Made by a program: the position numbers and the translations under genes | NCBI GenBank assembly: GCA_903905735.1 | Contig: CAIVHU010000072.1 | Span: 1 to 64,000, forward strand | DNA length: 64,000 nucleotides | Direction: 5' to 3' | Source: an uncultured beta proteobacterium | Lineage (GTDB): Bacteria; Pseudomonadota; Gammaproteobacteria; Burkholderiales; Burkholderiaceae_C | In this document: piece by piece, positions 39,264 to 47,971 of the stretch | How the letters are laid out: each line of letters starts with the position of its first letter | How positions within the stretch are numbered: position 1 is the stretch's first letter | Notes under the pieces: model-generated | Told to the model about the DNA's origin: nothing | Database searches by the model: none | What the model saw: the letters and a program-made list of their open reading frames with translations, nothing else

Positions 39264-40741
39264 TGTACATCCTCGACCATGATCGCGCTGGTGGCTACTG
39301 GGGTGCCGTTTATGTTTTTGCTGCCATCAAAGGACTGCAAGTTGTCATAGATGGTCCTGTCGGCTGTGAAAACTTGCCAGTGACCTCGGTGTTGCATTAC
39401 ACCGATGCGCTTCCACCACACGAGTTGCCTATCGTCGTGACCGGTCTGGGTGAAGAACAACTTGGGCGTGAAGGCACTGAAGGCGCGATGAAGCGTGCCC
39501 ATGCCACTCTGGATCCGGATTTACCTGCGGTCGTGGTGACTGGTTCCATTGCTGAAATGATCGGTGGCGGTGTCACGCCCGAGGGCACAAACATCCTCCG
39601 GTTCCTGCCTCGCACCATTGATGAAGATCAGTGGCAATGTGCTAACCGCGCTATTTTCTGGTTGTGGAGCGAGTATGGCTTGCGAAAGGTGCCTGCACGT
39701 ACGCCACTGAATGAACGCGAGCCTGGTGAAAAGCCTCGTGTCAACATCATTGGGCCATCGTATGGCATGTTCAATTCGCCAAGTGATCTGGCTGAAGTGC
39801 GGCGTTTGGTTGAAGGCATTGGTGCCGAGGTCAACCTGGTGTTCCCCTTGGGGAGCCACTTGGTCGATGTGCCCAGTCTGGTGAACGCAGATGTCAATAT
39901 CTGTATGTACCGCGAATTCGGCCGGATGCTTTGCGAAGCGTTGGAACGGCCGTATTTGCAAGCACCCATCGGGTTACACAGCACGACGCAGTTTTTGCGC
40001 ACGCTGGGTGAGTTGTTTGGTCTGGACCCTGAACCTTTCATCGAGCGTGAACGTCACACCACGCTCAAGCCGCTTTGGGACTTATGGCGTTCCGTCACTC
40101 AGGATTTTTTCTCTACAGCAAGTTTCGCGGTGGTGGCCAACGAAACTTACGCTCGTGGCTTGAAAAACTTCCTTGAAGTTGAAATGGGGCTCCCTTGCAA
40201 GTTCAGTATCTCGCGTACCGCAGGTGAAAAAACTGACAATCAAAAAATCCGCGCTTTGTGCAAGACCCAAACACCTCTTATCATGTTTGGCAGCTACAAC
40301 GAGCGCATGTATTTGAGTGAGATTTCGGGTGGTGGACCCATGCGCGCATCGTTCATTCCGGCGTCATTTCCGGGTGCCGTGATCCGTCGCCACACCGGAA
40401 CACCGTTCATGGGTTACAGCGGCGCCACCTACCTTATTCAGGAGGTATGCAACAGTCTTTTTGATGCGTTGTTTCATATCTTGCCATTGGGTACGGAGAT
40501 GGACCGTGTTGACCCGACGCACGCGCGGGGTGTCGTTGTACCGAACGCGTCGTGGATGGATGGCGCGCAACTACGGATGCGTGATCTGATTCAAAGGCAA
40601 CCGGTGTTGATACAGATATCTGCTGCGAAGCGCTTACGTGACTTGGCTGAGAAGTTCAGCCGTGAAGAGGGTCAGGACGTCGTCTCAGAATCGCACGTTG
40701 ACCGCGCGGGCGAAGAGTTGGGATTAGGAGTTCATGCATGA
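39263..40741 (+). CDS. bchZ: Chlorophyllide a reductase subunit BchZ
   Basis: A 492-residue NifK-like subunit of COR. The opening [19 protein letters not shown] and [21 protein letters not shown] are family landmarks, with the Cys of GCENLP a probable cluster ligand. A short C-terminal region resembling a small helical domain follows residue about 435. GGAG precedes the start. The stop codon overlaps a newly noted 43-residue ORF. Confidence 0.95.
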   Translation: MYILDHDRAGGYWGAVYVFAAIKGLQVVIDGPVGCENLPVTSVLHYTDALPPHELPIVVTGLGEEQLGREGTEGAMKRAHATLDPDLPAVVVTGSIAEMIGGGVTPEGTNILRFLPRTIDEDQWQCANRAIFWLWSEYGLRKVPARTPLNEREPGEKPRVNIIGPSYGMFNSPSDLAEVRRLVEGIGAEVNLVFPLGSHLVDVPSLVNADVNICMYREFGRMLCEALERPYLQAPIGLHSTTQFLRTLGELFGLDPEPFIERERHTTLKPLWDLWRSVTQDFFSTASFAVVANETYARGLKNFLEVEMGLPCKFSISRTAGEKTDNQKIRALCKTQTPLIMFGSYNERMYLSEISGGGPMRASFIPASFPGAVIRRHTGTPFMGYSGATYLIQEVCNSLFDALFHILPLGTEMDRVDPTHARGVVVPNASWMDGAQLRMRDLIQRQPVLIQISAAKRLRDLAEKFSREEGQDVVSESHVDRAGEELGLGVHA

Positions 40742-40869
40742 ACTGGAATGTGCATGAAACAGTGCTGAAGCTTTTGATAGCTTCAGATGACAGGATGTCA
40801 AGGCCGCAAGCCTTGGCTACTCAGGTTGCGCGGGTTGTGCGCATCATCGGCCGAAAGGCTTTTTTGTGA
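40738..40869 (+). CDS. Small 43-residue ORF at the pufQ position, or puf leader RNA
   Basis: An ORF of 43 codons. Its ATG overlaps the bchZ stop (ATGA), AGGAG lies 7 bases upstream, and its TGA falls 12 bases before the pufB ATG, next to the pufB GAAGGAG. The product is basic, without a membrane helix or known domain ([19 protein letters not shown] start). In Rhodobacter pufQ occupies this place, but PufQ is a membrane protein of about 74 residues, so this is not an obvious PufQ. The DNA folds into three hairpins, so it may act as a leader instead. Confidence 0.5.
   Translation: MNWNVHETVLKLLIASDDRMSRPQALATQVARVVRIIGRKAFL
40765..40865 (+). promoter_or_regulatory. Hairpin cluster upstream of pufB
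   Basis: Three stem-loops: CTGAAGC/GCTTCAG (40765-40771 with 40780-40786), CAAGGC/GCCTTG (40799-40804 with 40810-40815), and a short GGCC-GAAA-GGCT hairpin (40849-40860) running into a T-run to 40865. The last is shaped like a weak terminator. Together they could trim, stabilise or attenuate the message between bchZ and pufB, where antenna genes need far more mRNA than bch genes. Confidence 0.55.
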
Positions 40870-40881
40870 AGGAGTATTCGC

Positions 40882-41025
40882 ATGTCGAATCAAACCTCTA
40901 TTTCCGGACTGACTGACGAGGAAGCCCAGGAATTCCACAAGTTCTATGTTCAAGGCTTTGTGGGATTTACGGCGGTTGCTGTGGTTGCGCACATTCTTGT
41001 TTGGGCTTGGCGTCCCTGGCTTTGA
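40882..41025 (+). CDS. pufB: LH1 antenna beta chain PufB
   Basis: A 47-residue single-helix membrane protein of the core antenna ring. The N-terminal [17 protein letters not shown] region and the helix with the bacteriochlorophyll-ligand His37 ([13 protein letters not shown]) are classical; His19 is the second conserved histidine. GAAGGAG precedes the ATG. It is unusual that pufA does not follow directly: a 74-residue ORF intervenes. Confidence 0.96.
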   Translation: MSNQTSISGLTDEEAQEFHKFYVQGFVGFTAVAVVAHILVWAWRPWL

Positions 41026-41057
41026 TGCTGTCGTTTGGTATTTAAGGACTAGCTGTC

Positions 41058-41282
41058 ATGAATCAGAACCCTCAAATGCAAGTTGATTTTCTGCACGCAG
41101 AAAAATCACTGCCCTTTTGGATGATTTTTGCGCCGGTATTTGTCATCTTTCTTGTTGCTTCGGTGTTTGCTTCGCTGGTTGGCATGCAATGGAGATCTCT
41201 GTTACCTGGTGCTGAAAATTCAAAAGGCTTTGTTGAAGGTGTGAGTTCGGCGGTTTACACACTCATGTCATACATTATTTAG
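41058..41282 (+). CDS. Unknown single-helix membrane protein between pufB and pufA
   Basis: A 74-residue protein: a polar N-terminus (1-18), one transmembrane helix (about 19-44), then an LLPGAEN turn and an amphipathic tail (about 51-74). The helix has no histidine, so it is not a third antenna chain of normal type. AAGGA lies nine bases upstream, and pufA starts 12 bases after its stop. In layout it resembles PufX and PufQ, small one-helix proteins of the puf operon in Rhodobacter, but I see no firm identity. A role in closing or assembling the LH1 ring is inference. Confidence 0.8.
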   Translation: MNQNPQMQVDFLHAEKSLPFWMIFAPVFVIFLVASVFASLVGMQWRSLLPGAENSKGFVEGVSSAVYTLMSYII

Positions 41283-41293
41283 GAGAAATGACC

Positions 41294-41494
41294 ATGTGGA
41301 GAATTTGGCGTCTTTTCGACCCTATCAGGGTTATGGTTGCTCAAGGTATTTTCTTGTTTGCTTTGGCTGCAATGATTCACCTCATCTTGCTCGGCACCAA
41401 CAAGTTCAACTGGCTCGACGGCGCACACAAAGCCAGCGCGGTTGCGACTCAGAATGCACCGTTGCCTGCAACAGTCCCAGCAGCAGGGTCCTAA
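41294..41494 (+). CDS. pufA: LH1 antenna alpha chain PufA
   Basis: A 66-residue single-helix protein with the standard start [13 protein letters not shown] and the ligand-bearing [17 protein letters not shown] stretch (His32). An Ala/Pro-rich tail of about 18 residues follows. The ATG at 41294 is preferred because AGGAG is then eight bases upstream; an ATG six bases earlier is too close to it. A strong hairpin follows the stop codon. Confidence 0.95.
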   Translation: MWRIWRLFDPIRVMVAQGIFLFALAAMIHLILLGTNKFNWLDGAHKASAVATQNAPLPATVPAAGS

Positions 41495-41512
41495 GGACTG
41501 TGTTCACGGAAA

Positions 41513-41545
41513 GCAAACGGACCCATATCTTTGGGTTTCGTTTGC
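41513..41545 (+). promoter_or_regulatory. pufA-pufL intercistronic stem-loop
   Basis: GCAAACG...CCCA pairs with TGGG...CGTTTGC around a short AT-rich loop, with a small internal mismatch, followed by a TTTTTG stretch. In Rhodobacter a hairpin at this exact place protects the pufBA message and lets antenna protein exceed reaction-centre protein. The same function is inferred here by position. Confidence 0.75.
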
Positions 41546-41605
41546 CCAGTTTTTGTAATCATTCGGAATTGACGATGCGTCAGTTCTAGTTAGGCGGGTG
41601 CAATC

Positions 41606-42430
41606 ATGGCGATGCTCAGCTTTGAAAAGAAGTACAGGGTTCGTGGAGGAACTCTGATAGGCGGTGACCTATTCGACTTTTGGGTCGGCCCCTTCTATGT
41701 TGGTTTTTTTGGTGTTACCACCTTATTTTTCGCGGTGCTGGGCATCTTCATGATTCTTTGGGGTGCGTCTCAGGGTCCGACTTGGAACCTCTGGCAGATC
41801 AGCATTGCACCTCCCGACCTGTCTTACGGGTTGGGAATCGCTCCACTCATGAAGGGTGGGTTATGGCAACTGATCACGGTTTGCGCTATCGGCGCATTCG
41901 TGTCCTGGATGCTGCGTGAAGTTGAAATTTGCCGCAAACTGGGCATGGGTTTACACGTGCCGCTGGCTTTTGGCGTCGCGATTCTTGCCTATGTCACGCT
42001 GGTCGTGATCCGGCCTGTGTTGATGGGAGCTTGGGGACATGGCTTCCCGTACGGTATCTACAGTCACCTCGACTGGGTTTCCAATGTTGGCTACCAGTAC
42101 CTGCACTTTCATTACAACCCGGCGCACATGCTGGCCATTAGTTTCTTCTTTGGCACTACGTTCGCGCTCTCGCTGCATAGCTCGCTTATCGTCTCCGCCT
42201 CCAACCCCAAAAAGGGTGAAAAGGTATGTGCTCCCGAAGCGGAAGATACATTTTTCCGCGACATCATCGGTTATTCGATCGGCACCTTGGGTATCCACCG
42301 GTTGGGGCTGTTCTTGGCCTTGGCAGCGGTTCTCTTCAGCGCCCTGTGTATTGTGATCAGCGGCCCATTCTGGACACGTGGTTGGCCTGAATGGTGGGGC
42401 TGGTGGTTGAACATGCCCATCTGGAATTAA
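41606..42430 (+). CDS. pufL: Photosynthetic reaction centre L subunit
   Basis: A 274-residue five-helix subunit of normal length. It begins [29 protein letters not shown], as do other PufL proteins. The helix D region [14 protein letters not shown] and helix E contain the histidines that bind the special pair and the iron. With PufM and PuhA it makes the type-2 reaction centre. A weak GGCGGG precedes the start. Confidence 0.97.
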   Translation: MAMLSFEKKYRVRGGTLIGGDLFDFWVGPFYVGFFGVTTLFFAVLGIFMILWGASQGPTWNLWQISIAPPDLSYGLGIAPLMKGGLWQLITVCAIGAFVSWMLREVEICRKLGMGLHVPLAFGVAILAYVTLVVIRPVLMGAWGHGFPYGIYSHLDWVSNVGYQYLHFHYNPAHMLAISFFFGTTFALSLHSSLIVSASNPKKGEKVCAPEAEDTFFRDIIGYSIGTLGIHRLGLFLALAAVLFSALCIVISGPFWTRGWPEWWGWWLNMPIWN

Positions 42431-42446
42431 GTCAGGAGATCACGTC

Positions 42447-43424
42447 ATGGCTGAATATCAAAATCTTTTTACTGCCGTGCAGCCTTCAGGTGCTGTGCAT
42501 CATGGTGTTCCATTAGGCAAAGGCAACGAACCGCGGTTTGGACACCCCGTTCAGTTTCACCTCTTAGGTCGGCTGGGTAATGCGCAAATCGGGCCTATTT
42601 ACCTCGGCACATTGGGTGTGGCCGCAGCGGTCAGTTTTTCTCTTGCGTTTTTCATCATCGGCATGAATATGCTCGCTTCGGTGGGCTGGGATCCGGTGCA
42701 ATTTGTTCGTCAATTGTTTTGGTTGGCATTGGAGCCGCCACCGCCAGAGTATGGGCTCAAGTTGCCACCTTTGAACCAGGGCGGCTGGTGGCTGATGGCT
42801 GGTTTTTTCCTGACAGCCTCATTGATTTTGTGGTGGCTGCGCATCTATCGTCGCGCACGTGAGCTGCACATGGGTACCCATGTCGCCTGGGCTTTTGCGG
42901 CTGCCATTTGGCTGTATTTGGTGTTGGGTTTCATCCGCCCGATCTTGATGGGTTCCTGGAGCGAAGCTGTGCCGTTTGGCATCTTCCCTCACCTGGATTG
43001 GACAGCGGCGTTTTCCTTGCGTTATGGCAATTTGTTCTACAACCCGTTCCATGCGCTGTCTATTGCCTTTCTTTATGGTTCAACCCTGATCTTCGCGATG
43101 CACGGTGCCACCATTCTGGCCGTAAGCCGGTTCGGTGGCGAACGCGAAATCGAGCAGATTTTTGACCGCGGCGGTGCGTCGGAACGTGCTGCCCTGTTTT
43201 GGCGCTGGACGATGGGCATCAACGCCACGATGGAATCCATTCACCGTTGGGGTTGGTGGTTTGCGGTCCTGTGCCCTCTGGTGGGTGGTATTGGCATCCT
43301 GCTTTCTGGCACGGTCGTGGACAACTGGTATCTTTGGTCTATGAAACACGGTGTCGTTCCGCCGCAGCCTTCTGTCTTCCCTGTCGTTATCGATCCCGCT
43401 ACTTTGATGGGAGTGAAACCATGA
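42447..43424 (+). CDS. pufM: Photosynthetic reaction centre M subunit
   Basis: A 325-residue five-helix subunit. Landmarks are [46 protein letters not shown] and the late [13 protein letters not shown] helix. It carries the quinone QA pocket. The C-terminus ends MGVKP and its stop overlaps the pufC start by 4 bases. AGGAG precedes the ATG. Confidence 0.97.
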   Translation: MAEYQNLFTAVQPSGAVHHGVPLGKGNEPRFGHPVQFHLLGRLGNAQIGPIYLGTLGVAAAVSFSLAFFIIGMNMLASVGWDPVQFVRQLFWLALEPPPPEYGLKLPPLNQGGWWLMAGFFLTASLILWWLRIYRRARELHMGTHVAWAFAAAIWLYLVLGFIRPILMGSWSEAVPFGIFPHLDWTAAFSLRYGNLFYNPFHALSIAFLYGSTLIFAMHGATILAVSRFGGEREIEQIFDRGGASERAALFWRWTMGINATMESIHRWGWWFAVLCPLVGGIGILLSGTVVDNWYLWSMKHGVVPPQPSVFPVVIDPATLMGVKP

Positions 43425-44461
43425 GCATGACATCTACTTCTTTCAAACTCCTGCTCCTTGGCGGTCTCGTGGTGCTGGCCGGATGTGAGCGTCCTCCACC
43501 TGAGTCCATCCAGCGAGGTTATCGTGGAACCGGCATGTTGCAGGTATACAACCCGCGTCTGGTCGAGGCCACTCGAGAAGCGAATCCTCTTCCAGCGGTA
43601 CTGCCTGCTGCTGACGCTGCCGGCCCCAGGGCCAGTCTGGTGTTCCAGAATGTCAAGGTGCTCGGTGATACCAGCGCTGCGGAATTCACTCGGATCATGA
43701 CCGCCATGACAGCTTGGGTGTCTCCCACACAGGGTTGCGCCTACTGTCATGACTTGCAAAACTTTGCTGACGACAAGTTGTACACCAAGGTCGTTGCACG
43801 GCGCATGCTTCAAATGACCAGGCACATCAACTCAGATTGGAAGACGCACGTGGTTGCCACGGGTGTGACTTGTTACACATGCCATCGCGGTCAACCTGTT
43901 CCTTCCAACATCTGGTTTAAAGAGGCACCTCAGGTCAACGGCCCGAGTTTCATCGGCGACAACGGTGGTCAGAACAAGGTTTCCATGGTCACGGCGCTGA
44001 TGGCAACCCCAACGGACCCGTTCACGCCCTTCTTGTTGGAGAGCAAAAGCATCCGTGTGTACAGCACCACTGCGCTGCCAGACGGTACCAATCGCAGCTC
44101 CATCAAACAGGCGGAGTTCACCTACAGCCTGATGACTCATATGTCGAAGGCGCTAAACGTGAACTGTACCTATTGCCACAGCACACGGTCTTTCGGTGTC
44201 TGGGATGGCAATCCTCCACAGCGGGCAACAGCGTGGTATGGCATCCGTATGGCAAGGGATCTCAATGTGGCTTACCTTCAGCCGCTGACGAGCACCTTTC
44301 CCGCAAATCGGCTTGGCCCGACAGGCGATGCACCTAAAGTGAATTGCGCTACATGTCATCAGGGTGTGTACAAGCCTTTGTACGGCACGCCGATGATCAA
44401 AGACTACCCCGAATTGGTGGGACCACGTCCTGACCCAGTAGCGGTAGTTGCGACCAACTGA
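43421..44461 (+). CDS. pufC: Reaction-centre tetraheme cytochrome c subunit
   Basis: A 346-residue lipoprotein that feeds electrons to the oxidised special pair on the periplasmic side. The signal ends in a lipobox, VLAGC near residue 22. Four CXXCH heme motifs begin at Cys106 (CAYCH), Cys151 (CYTCH), Cys249 (CTYCH) and Cys309 (CATCH). The start at 43421 overlaps pufM (ATGA); the longer open frame lies inside pufM. Presence of PufC contrasts with PufC-less Rhodobacter. Confidence 0.96.
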   Translation: MSMTSTSFKLLLLGGLVVLAGCERPPPESIQRGYRGTGMLQVYNPRLVEATREANPLPAVLPAADAAGPRASLVFQNVKVLGDTSAAEFTRIMTAMTAWVSPTQGCAYCHDLQNFADDKLYTKVVARRMLQMTRHINSDWKTHVVATGVTCYTCHRGQPVPSNIWFKEAPQVNGPSFIGDNGGQNKVSMVTALMATPTDPFTPFLLESKSIRVYSTTALPDGTNRSSIKQAEFTYSLMTHMSKALNVNCTYCHSTRSFGVWDGNPPQRATAWYGIRMARDLNVAYLQPLTSTFPANRLGPTGDAPKVNCATCHQGVYKPLYGTPMIKDYPELVGPRPDPVAVVATN

Positions 44462-44491
44462 TGGCGAATCTGAAGGTCTGAAGGCATCCCC

Positions 44492-45268
44492 ATGAACGCC
44501 AGCGCCAACGCCAGCTCTACCAGTGCATTTGCGGGTGTCGTGGTGGTGCTACTGGTCGATTATTTGACACAGCACCGGGCTTGGGGGTGGATGCGGCTTG
44601 TTCAAGGGGCTGCAGCGCTCAAGGATGTTCCAGGACTTCTGTTCGTTAAAGTCATGGGTAGTGGCCATGGAGGGGGATTCGGACTCCGTCCCAGTGGGAG
44701 TCATCAAGGTGTGATCTGCCTGTTCGAAAATGAGCAGAAGGCTGCGGACTTTTGCCAAGGCCCTCATGTCCATGCCATCATCGAGCATTCACGCGAGCAC
44801 TGGATGAGCTTGTTGGCGGTGACTTCTGCAAGAGGCCAATGGGATCAGTTAGCGTGGGAAACCACGCCGGACGGGTGCCTGTCTAACCCAACTGAGTGGC
44901 ACGACACCAAAGATTCAAAGGGGCCGGTTGCCGTGCTGACGCGTGGCACGATCCGTCCGGCCAAGGCGCTTGCATTTTGGCGGTATTCGCCACCTGCCCA
45001 GGCTGAGTTGGACAAAACCGCTGGTTGCCTTCTGGCTATGGGTCTTGGGGAAGCACCGTTGCTGAGGCAATGTACTTTTAGTTTGTGGCGTGACACCGAG
45101 TCTATGGTCGCTTATGCCCAAACCGGTGCACACAAAGTAGCTATTAACGCAGCTTACAAGAACGGGTATTTTGCCGAGTCCATGTTTGTGCGCATGCGTG
45201 TTCTATCCATGTCGGGCGCATGGCAAGGCAAGAGCTATGACATGCCCGTTGAGGTCCAACATGGCTGA
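44492..45268 (+). CDS. crtA: Spheroidene monooxygenase CrtA
   Basis: A 258-residue heme-dependent monooxygenase-family protein that adds the 2-keto group, turning spheroidene into spheroidenone when oxygen is present. The PGLLFVKVMGSGHGGGFGL region and TRGTIRPAKALAFWRYSPP are typical. The N-terminus is Ala/Ser-rich. It follows pufC by 30 bases with AAGG upstream, and overlaps crtD by 8 bases. Confidence 0.9.
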   Translation: MNASANASSTSAFAGVVVVLLVDYLTQHRAWGWMRLVQGAAALKDVPGLLFVKVMGSGHGGGFGLRPSGSHQGVICLFENEQKAADFCQGPHVHAIIEHSREHWMSLLAVTSARGQWDQLAWETTPDGCLSNPTEWHDTKDSKGPVAVLTRGTIRPAKALAFWRYSPPAQAELDKTAGCLLAMGLGEAPLLRQCTFSLWRDTESMVAYAQTGAHKVAINAAYKNGYFAESMFVRMRVLSMSGAWQGKSYDMPVEVQHG

Positions 45269-46799
45269 AAAAAGTGCCATTGTTGTGGGAGCTGGAATGG
45301 CTGGGCTAGTCGCCGCTTTGCGATTGGCGCACCAGGGAATGAAAGTGACCGTACTAGAGCGTAGCGAGCATGCTGGTGGCAAGTTGCGCGCCCAGGAAAT
45401 TGACGGACAGTTCATCGATGCCGGGCCGACTGTTTTTACGATGAAATGGGTTTTTGAGGAACTCTTCGAGTCGGTTGGTGCTGACCTTGAACAAGAGCTA
45501 AAGCTGACGAAGTTGGATGTCATAGGCAGGCACTTTTGGGATGACGGAAGCTCGTTGGATCTATACGCCAACGCGCAAGCCAGCGAAGCTGCTGTTGAAG
45601 CGTTCGCCGGCCAAGCAGAGGCCGAACGCTTTCGCCAGTTTTGCAAGACAACACAGGCTTTGTATCAGCGATTGGAGGGGCCCTTCATTCGTTCTCAAGC
45701 CGTCAGCCCGCCTAAATTCATGTTGAGTTTGGGCCCTCGGGGTTTGGCTCTGCTGGCCAAGGTCGGTCCTACCCGAACCATGTGGGACAGTTTGGGTCGG
45801 CACTTTACTGACCCCAGATTGCGCCAGTTGTTTGGTCGCTATGCAACTTATTGTGGTTCTTCGCCCTGGCAGGCACCCGCTACCTTGAACTTGATTGCAC
45901 AAGTTGAGATGGACGGTGTATGGTCGGTACAAGGTGGCATGGCAGCGCTTGCGCAGTGTCTGGTTCGTTTGTGCAAACAAAATGGCGTGCAGTTCAGGTT
46001 TCAGACGGACTGCGCTGAGGTCAAAATTGAGCATGGGCGCGCCACTGGTGTTGCTTTGGCCGACGGTGAGCTTGTAGCCGCTGACCTTGTGATTTTCAAT
46101 GGTGATGCCTCTGCTTTGCGCCAGGGGCTGTTGGGCAGGAAGGCAGTAGCTGCGGTTCCCGTGTCTGCTGGTCAGCGCTCGCTTTCGGCCGTGACTTGGT
46201 GTGTGTTGGCCAAGGCCAAAGGGATCATGTTGGATCGGCACAATCTTTTTTTCGGTAGTCGGTATGCCACCGAATTTGAAGATATTTTCGGGCGCAGGAA
46301 GTTGCCGGAAGATCCAACGCTGTATGTGTGCGCACAGGATCGTGGAACTGGGAAAAACCCTGTCGGACCTGAAAGAATGTTGTGTTTGGTCAATGCGCCA
46401 GCCATTGGTGACAGCGATGATTCAGGCTTGTCTCAGGTTGAACTGGACAAGTTGCAGGAGCGAACTTTTCAGCGAGCTCGGGACTGTGGTTTGGACATTG
46501 AACTGGATGCATTGCAAACAATTCGGACGACGCCACGGCAATTTCATCAACGCTTCCCAGGCACTGGCGGAGCTCTTTACGGACAAGCGACACACGGATG
46601 GCTGAGCATTTTTTCGAGACCAGGAGCGATCTGTCCAATACCGGGGCTGTATTTGGCCGGGGGGAGTGTACATCCGGGTCCGGGAGTTCCGATGGCAGCG
46701 ATGTCCGGGCGTTTGGTGGCCGCGGCAGTTCTGGAGAACCTCGGTTTGACCAGGCCGTTCCGAATGGAGGCTACCTCTGGTGGTATGTTGATGCCATGA
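45261..46799 (+). CDS. crtD: Methoxyneurosporene/hydroxyneurosporene desaturase CrtD
   Basis: A 512-residue FAD enzyme of the phytoene-desaturase family that introduces the C-3,4 double bond. The N-terminal dinucleotide fold VVGAGMAGLVAALRLAHQG and the C-terminal FAD motif AGGSVHPGPGVPMAAMSGRLVA are clear. The start at 45261 overlaps crtA by 8 bases. Its last 202 bases overlap the longest possible crtC frame; the tail after residue about 495 is not conserved. Confidence 0.92.
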   Translation: MAEKSAIVVGAGMAGLVAALRLAHQGMKVTVLERSEHAGGKLRAQEIDGQFIDAGPTVFTMKWVFEELFESVGADLEQELKLTKLDVIGRHFWDDGSSLDLYANAQASEAAVEAFAGQAEAERFRQFCKTTQALYQRLEGPFIRSQAVSPPKFMLSLGPRGLALLAKVGPTRTMWDSLGRHFTDPRLRQLFGRYATYCGSSPWQAPATLNLIAQVEMDGVWSVQGGMAALAQCLVRLCKQNGVQFRFQTDCAEVKIEHGRATGVALADGELVAADLVIFNGDASALRQGLLGRKAVAAVPVSAGQRSLSAVTWCVLAKAKGIMLDRHNLFFGSRYATEFEDIFGRRKLPEDPTLYVCAQDRGTGKNPVGPERMLCLVNAPAIGDSDDSGLSQVELDKLQERTFQRARDCGLDIELDALQTIRTTPRQFHQRFPGTGGALYGQATHGWLSIFSRPGAICPIPGLYLAGGSVHPGPGVPMAAMSGRLVAAAVLENLGLTRPFRMEATSGGMLMP

Positions 46800-47659
46800 G
46801 CGACGACGGCCAATACGGTTTGAGTTTGATTGCATTTGTCGGCAGCGTTTTTTCGCCTTACTACGCCTGGGCGAGGCGTAGCGGAAAGGCTGACCCGGAT
46901 AATTTTTGTGCCTTGAATGTGGCCTTGTACAACGGTAAAAACAAACGCTGGTGTATGACTGAACGTGGCCGCAGGCACTCCTCACGCGATGCAAGCCGTT
47001 TTGTCATTGGACCGAGTGAATTGAGTTGGAATGGCTCCAGTCTCAATATTCGTGTCAAAGAGGTTGGTTCGCCCATTCCGCACAAGATTGTCGGCAACAT
47101 TCGGATTGAGCCGCTTCATTTGTTCAACTTCAGTACGCCCATTGACCCACAGCACAAGCATCGTTGGGGGCCGCTGGCCCCAGCAGCGCGGATTGAGGTT
47201 AACTTGGAAGAGCCCGCCCAGCAATGGAAAGGCACGGCCTACCTGGACTCCAATGAAGGCGATGAGCCCATTGAAAATGCCTTTCAGGATTGGGACTGGT
47301 CGCGTAGCTTGATGCGCAATGGAAGTACCGCCGTGCTTTACGATATGCGCTACAAGAACCAAGAGCGTGCCATGCTTGCACTTTTGTTTGACAGCCAAGG
47401 CAACGTTGAGCATTTTGAGGCACCAGCGCGCCAAGTACTGCCGCTGACTGGCTGGAGGGTTTCCAGGGGTATTCGCAGTAGCACCCCGGTAGAAATTAGT
47501 GAGCAGCTTGAAGACACACCGTTTTATCAACGGGCCATACTGAAAAGTGAGTTACTTGGCGAAACTGTGTCAAGTTTTCACGAATCTTTGTCGATTCCGC
47601 GCTTGGTTTCACCGCTGGTACGAGCCATGTTACCGTGGCGCATGCCGAGGAGATTTTGA
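46598..47659 (+). CDS. crtC: Hydroxyneurosporene synthase (carotenoid 1,2-hydratase) CrtC; start uncertain
   Basis: CrtC adds water to the end double bond of neurosporene or lycopene. The frame gives 353 residues from the ATG at 46598 or 287 from an ATG at 46796 that overlaps the crtD stop (ATGA). AFVGSVFSPYYAWARR and CALNVALYN are family landmarks. Family-like residues (FDQAVPNGGYLWWYVDA) are already encoded upstream of 46796, yet no ATG, GTG or TTG lies between the two. Either a roughly 200-base overlap with crtD, a non-standard start or N-terminal loss must hold. GAGGAG near the stop suggests reinitiation downstream. Confidence 0.85.
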   Translation: MAEHFFETRSDLSNTGAVFGRGECTSGSGSSDGSDVRAFGGRGSSGEPRFDQAVPNGGYLWWYVDAMSDDGQYGLSLIAFVGSVFSPYYAWARRSGKADPDNFCALNVALYNGKNKRWCMTERGRRHSSRDASRFVIGPSELSWNGSSLNIRVKEVGSPIPHKIVGNIRIEPLHLFNFSTPIDPQHKHRWGPLAPAARIEVNLEEPAQQWKGTAYLDSNEGDEPIENAFQDWDWSRSLMRNGSTAVLYDMRYKNQERAMLALLFDSQGNVEHFEAPARQVLPLTGWRVSRGIRSSTPVEISEQLEDTPFYQRAILKSELLGETVSSFHESLSIPRLVSPLVRAMLPWRMPRRF

Positions 47660-47814
47660 TGTTTGCCAGTATTAAAATACCGCTGACAGCTAATAAATTT
47701 TGTTTGTTATCACCTCTTATGGGTGGTGGCGAATCTACGAAATTTTTGGCCATTCCGGCCTTAAATAACCCTCGTGCGGGTTTTGCACGTTGCAAGGAGA
47801 ATAACCATGTCTGA
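47659..47814 (+). CDS. Doubtful 51-residue ORF between crtC and pucB
   Basis: An ATG overlapping the crtC stop, with GAGGAG six bases upstream, opens 51 codons that end inside the start of pucB. The product has no membrane helix or known motif. The same bases must hold the pucB leader, so this is probably fortuitous or a coupling device. Confidence 0.2.
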   Translation: MFASIKIPLTANKFCLLSPLMGGGESTKFLAIPALNNPRAGFARCKENNHV

Positions 47815-47959
47815 TACAGACAAAGTTTACCCAACGGGACTGACTGAAGCCGAAGCTCAAGAGATTCATCGGCATCTCATTCAGGGAACGCAAATTTTCG
47901 GCATGATTGCCGCATTCGCCCATTTGCTTTCCTATATTTACTCACCTTGGCTCAAGTAA
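47807..47959 (+). CDS. pucB: LH2 antenna beta chain PucB
   Basis: A 50-residue single-helix protein of the peripheral antenna. TGLTEAEAQEIHRHLIQGTQ leads to a helix with the ligand histidine in AAFAHLLSYIYSPWLK. CAAGGAG lies upstream. It is translated together with pucA, 12 bases later. The Tyr-Ile-Tyr before SPWL distinguishes it from the LH1 beta chain in the same window (WAWRPWL). Confidence 0.95.
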   Translation: MSDTDKVYPTGLTEAEAQEIHRHLIQGTQIFGMIAAFAHLLSYIYSPWLK

Positions 47960-47971
47960 GGAGATAACACC

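Noticed and set aside
41058-41282. Calling the ORF between pufB and pufA a second pufB or pufA
   Set aside because: The helix lacks the bacteriochlorophyll-ligand histidine and the WRPWL-type or MWRIW-type ends.
47682-47699. ACA-N12-TGT pattern upstream of pucB as a PpsR site
   Set aside because: The half-sites are in the opposite order to the TGT-N12-ACA consensus, so it is not counted as a binding site.
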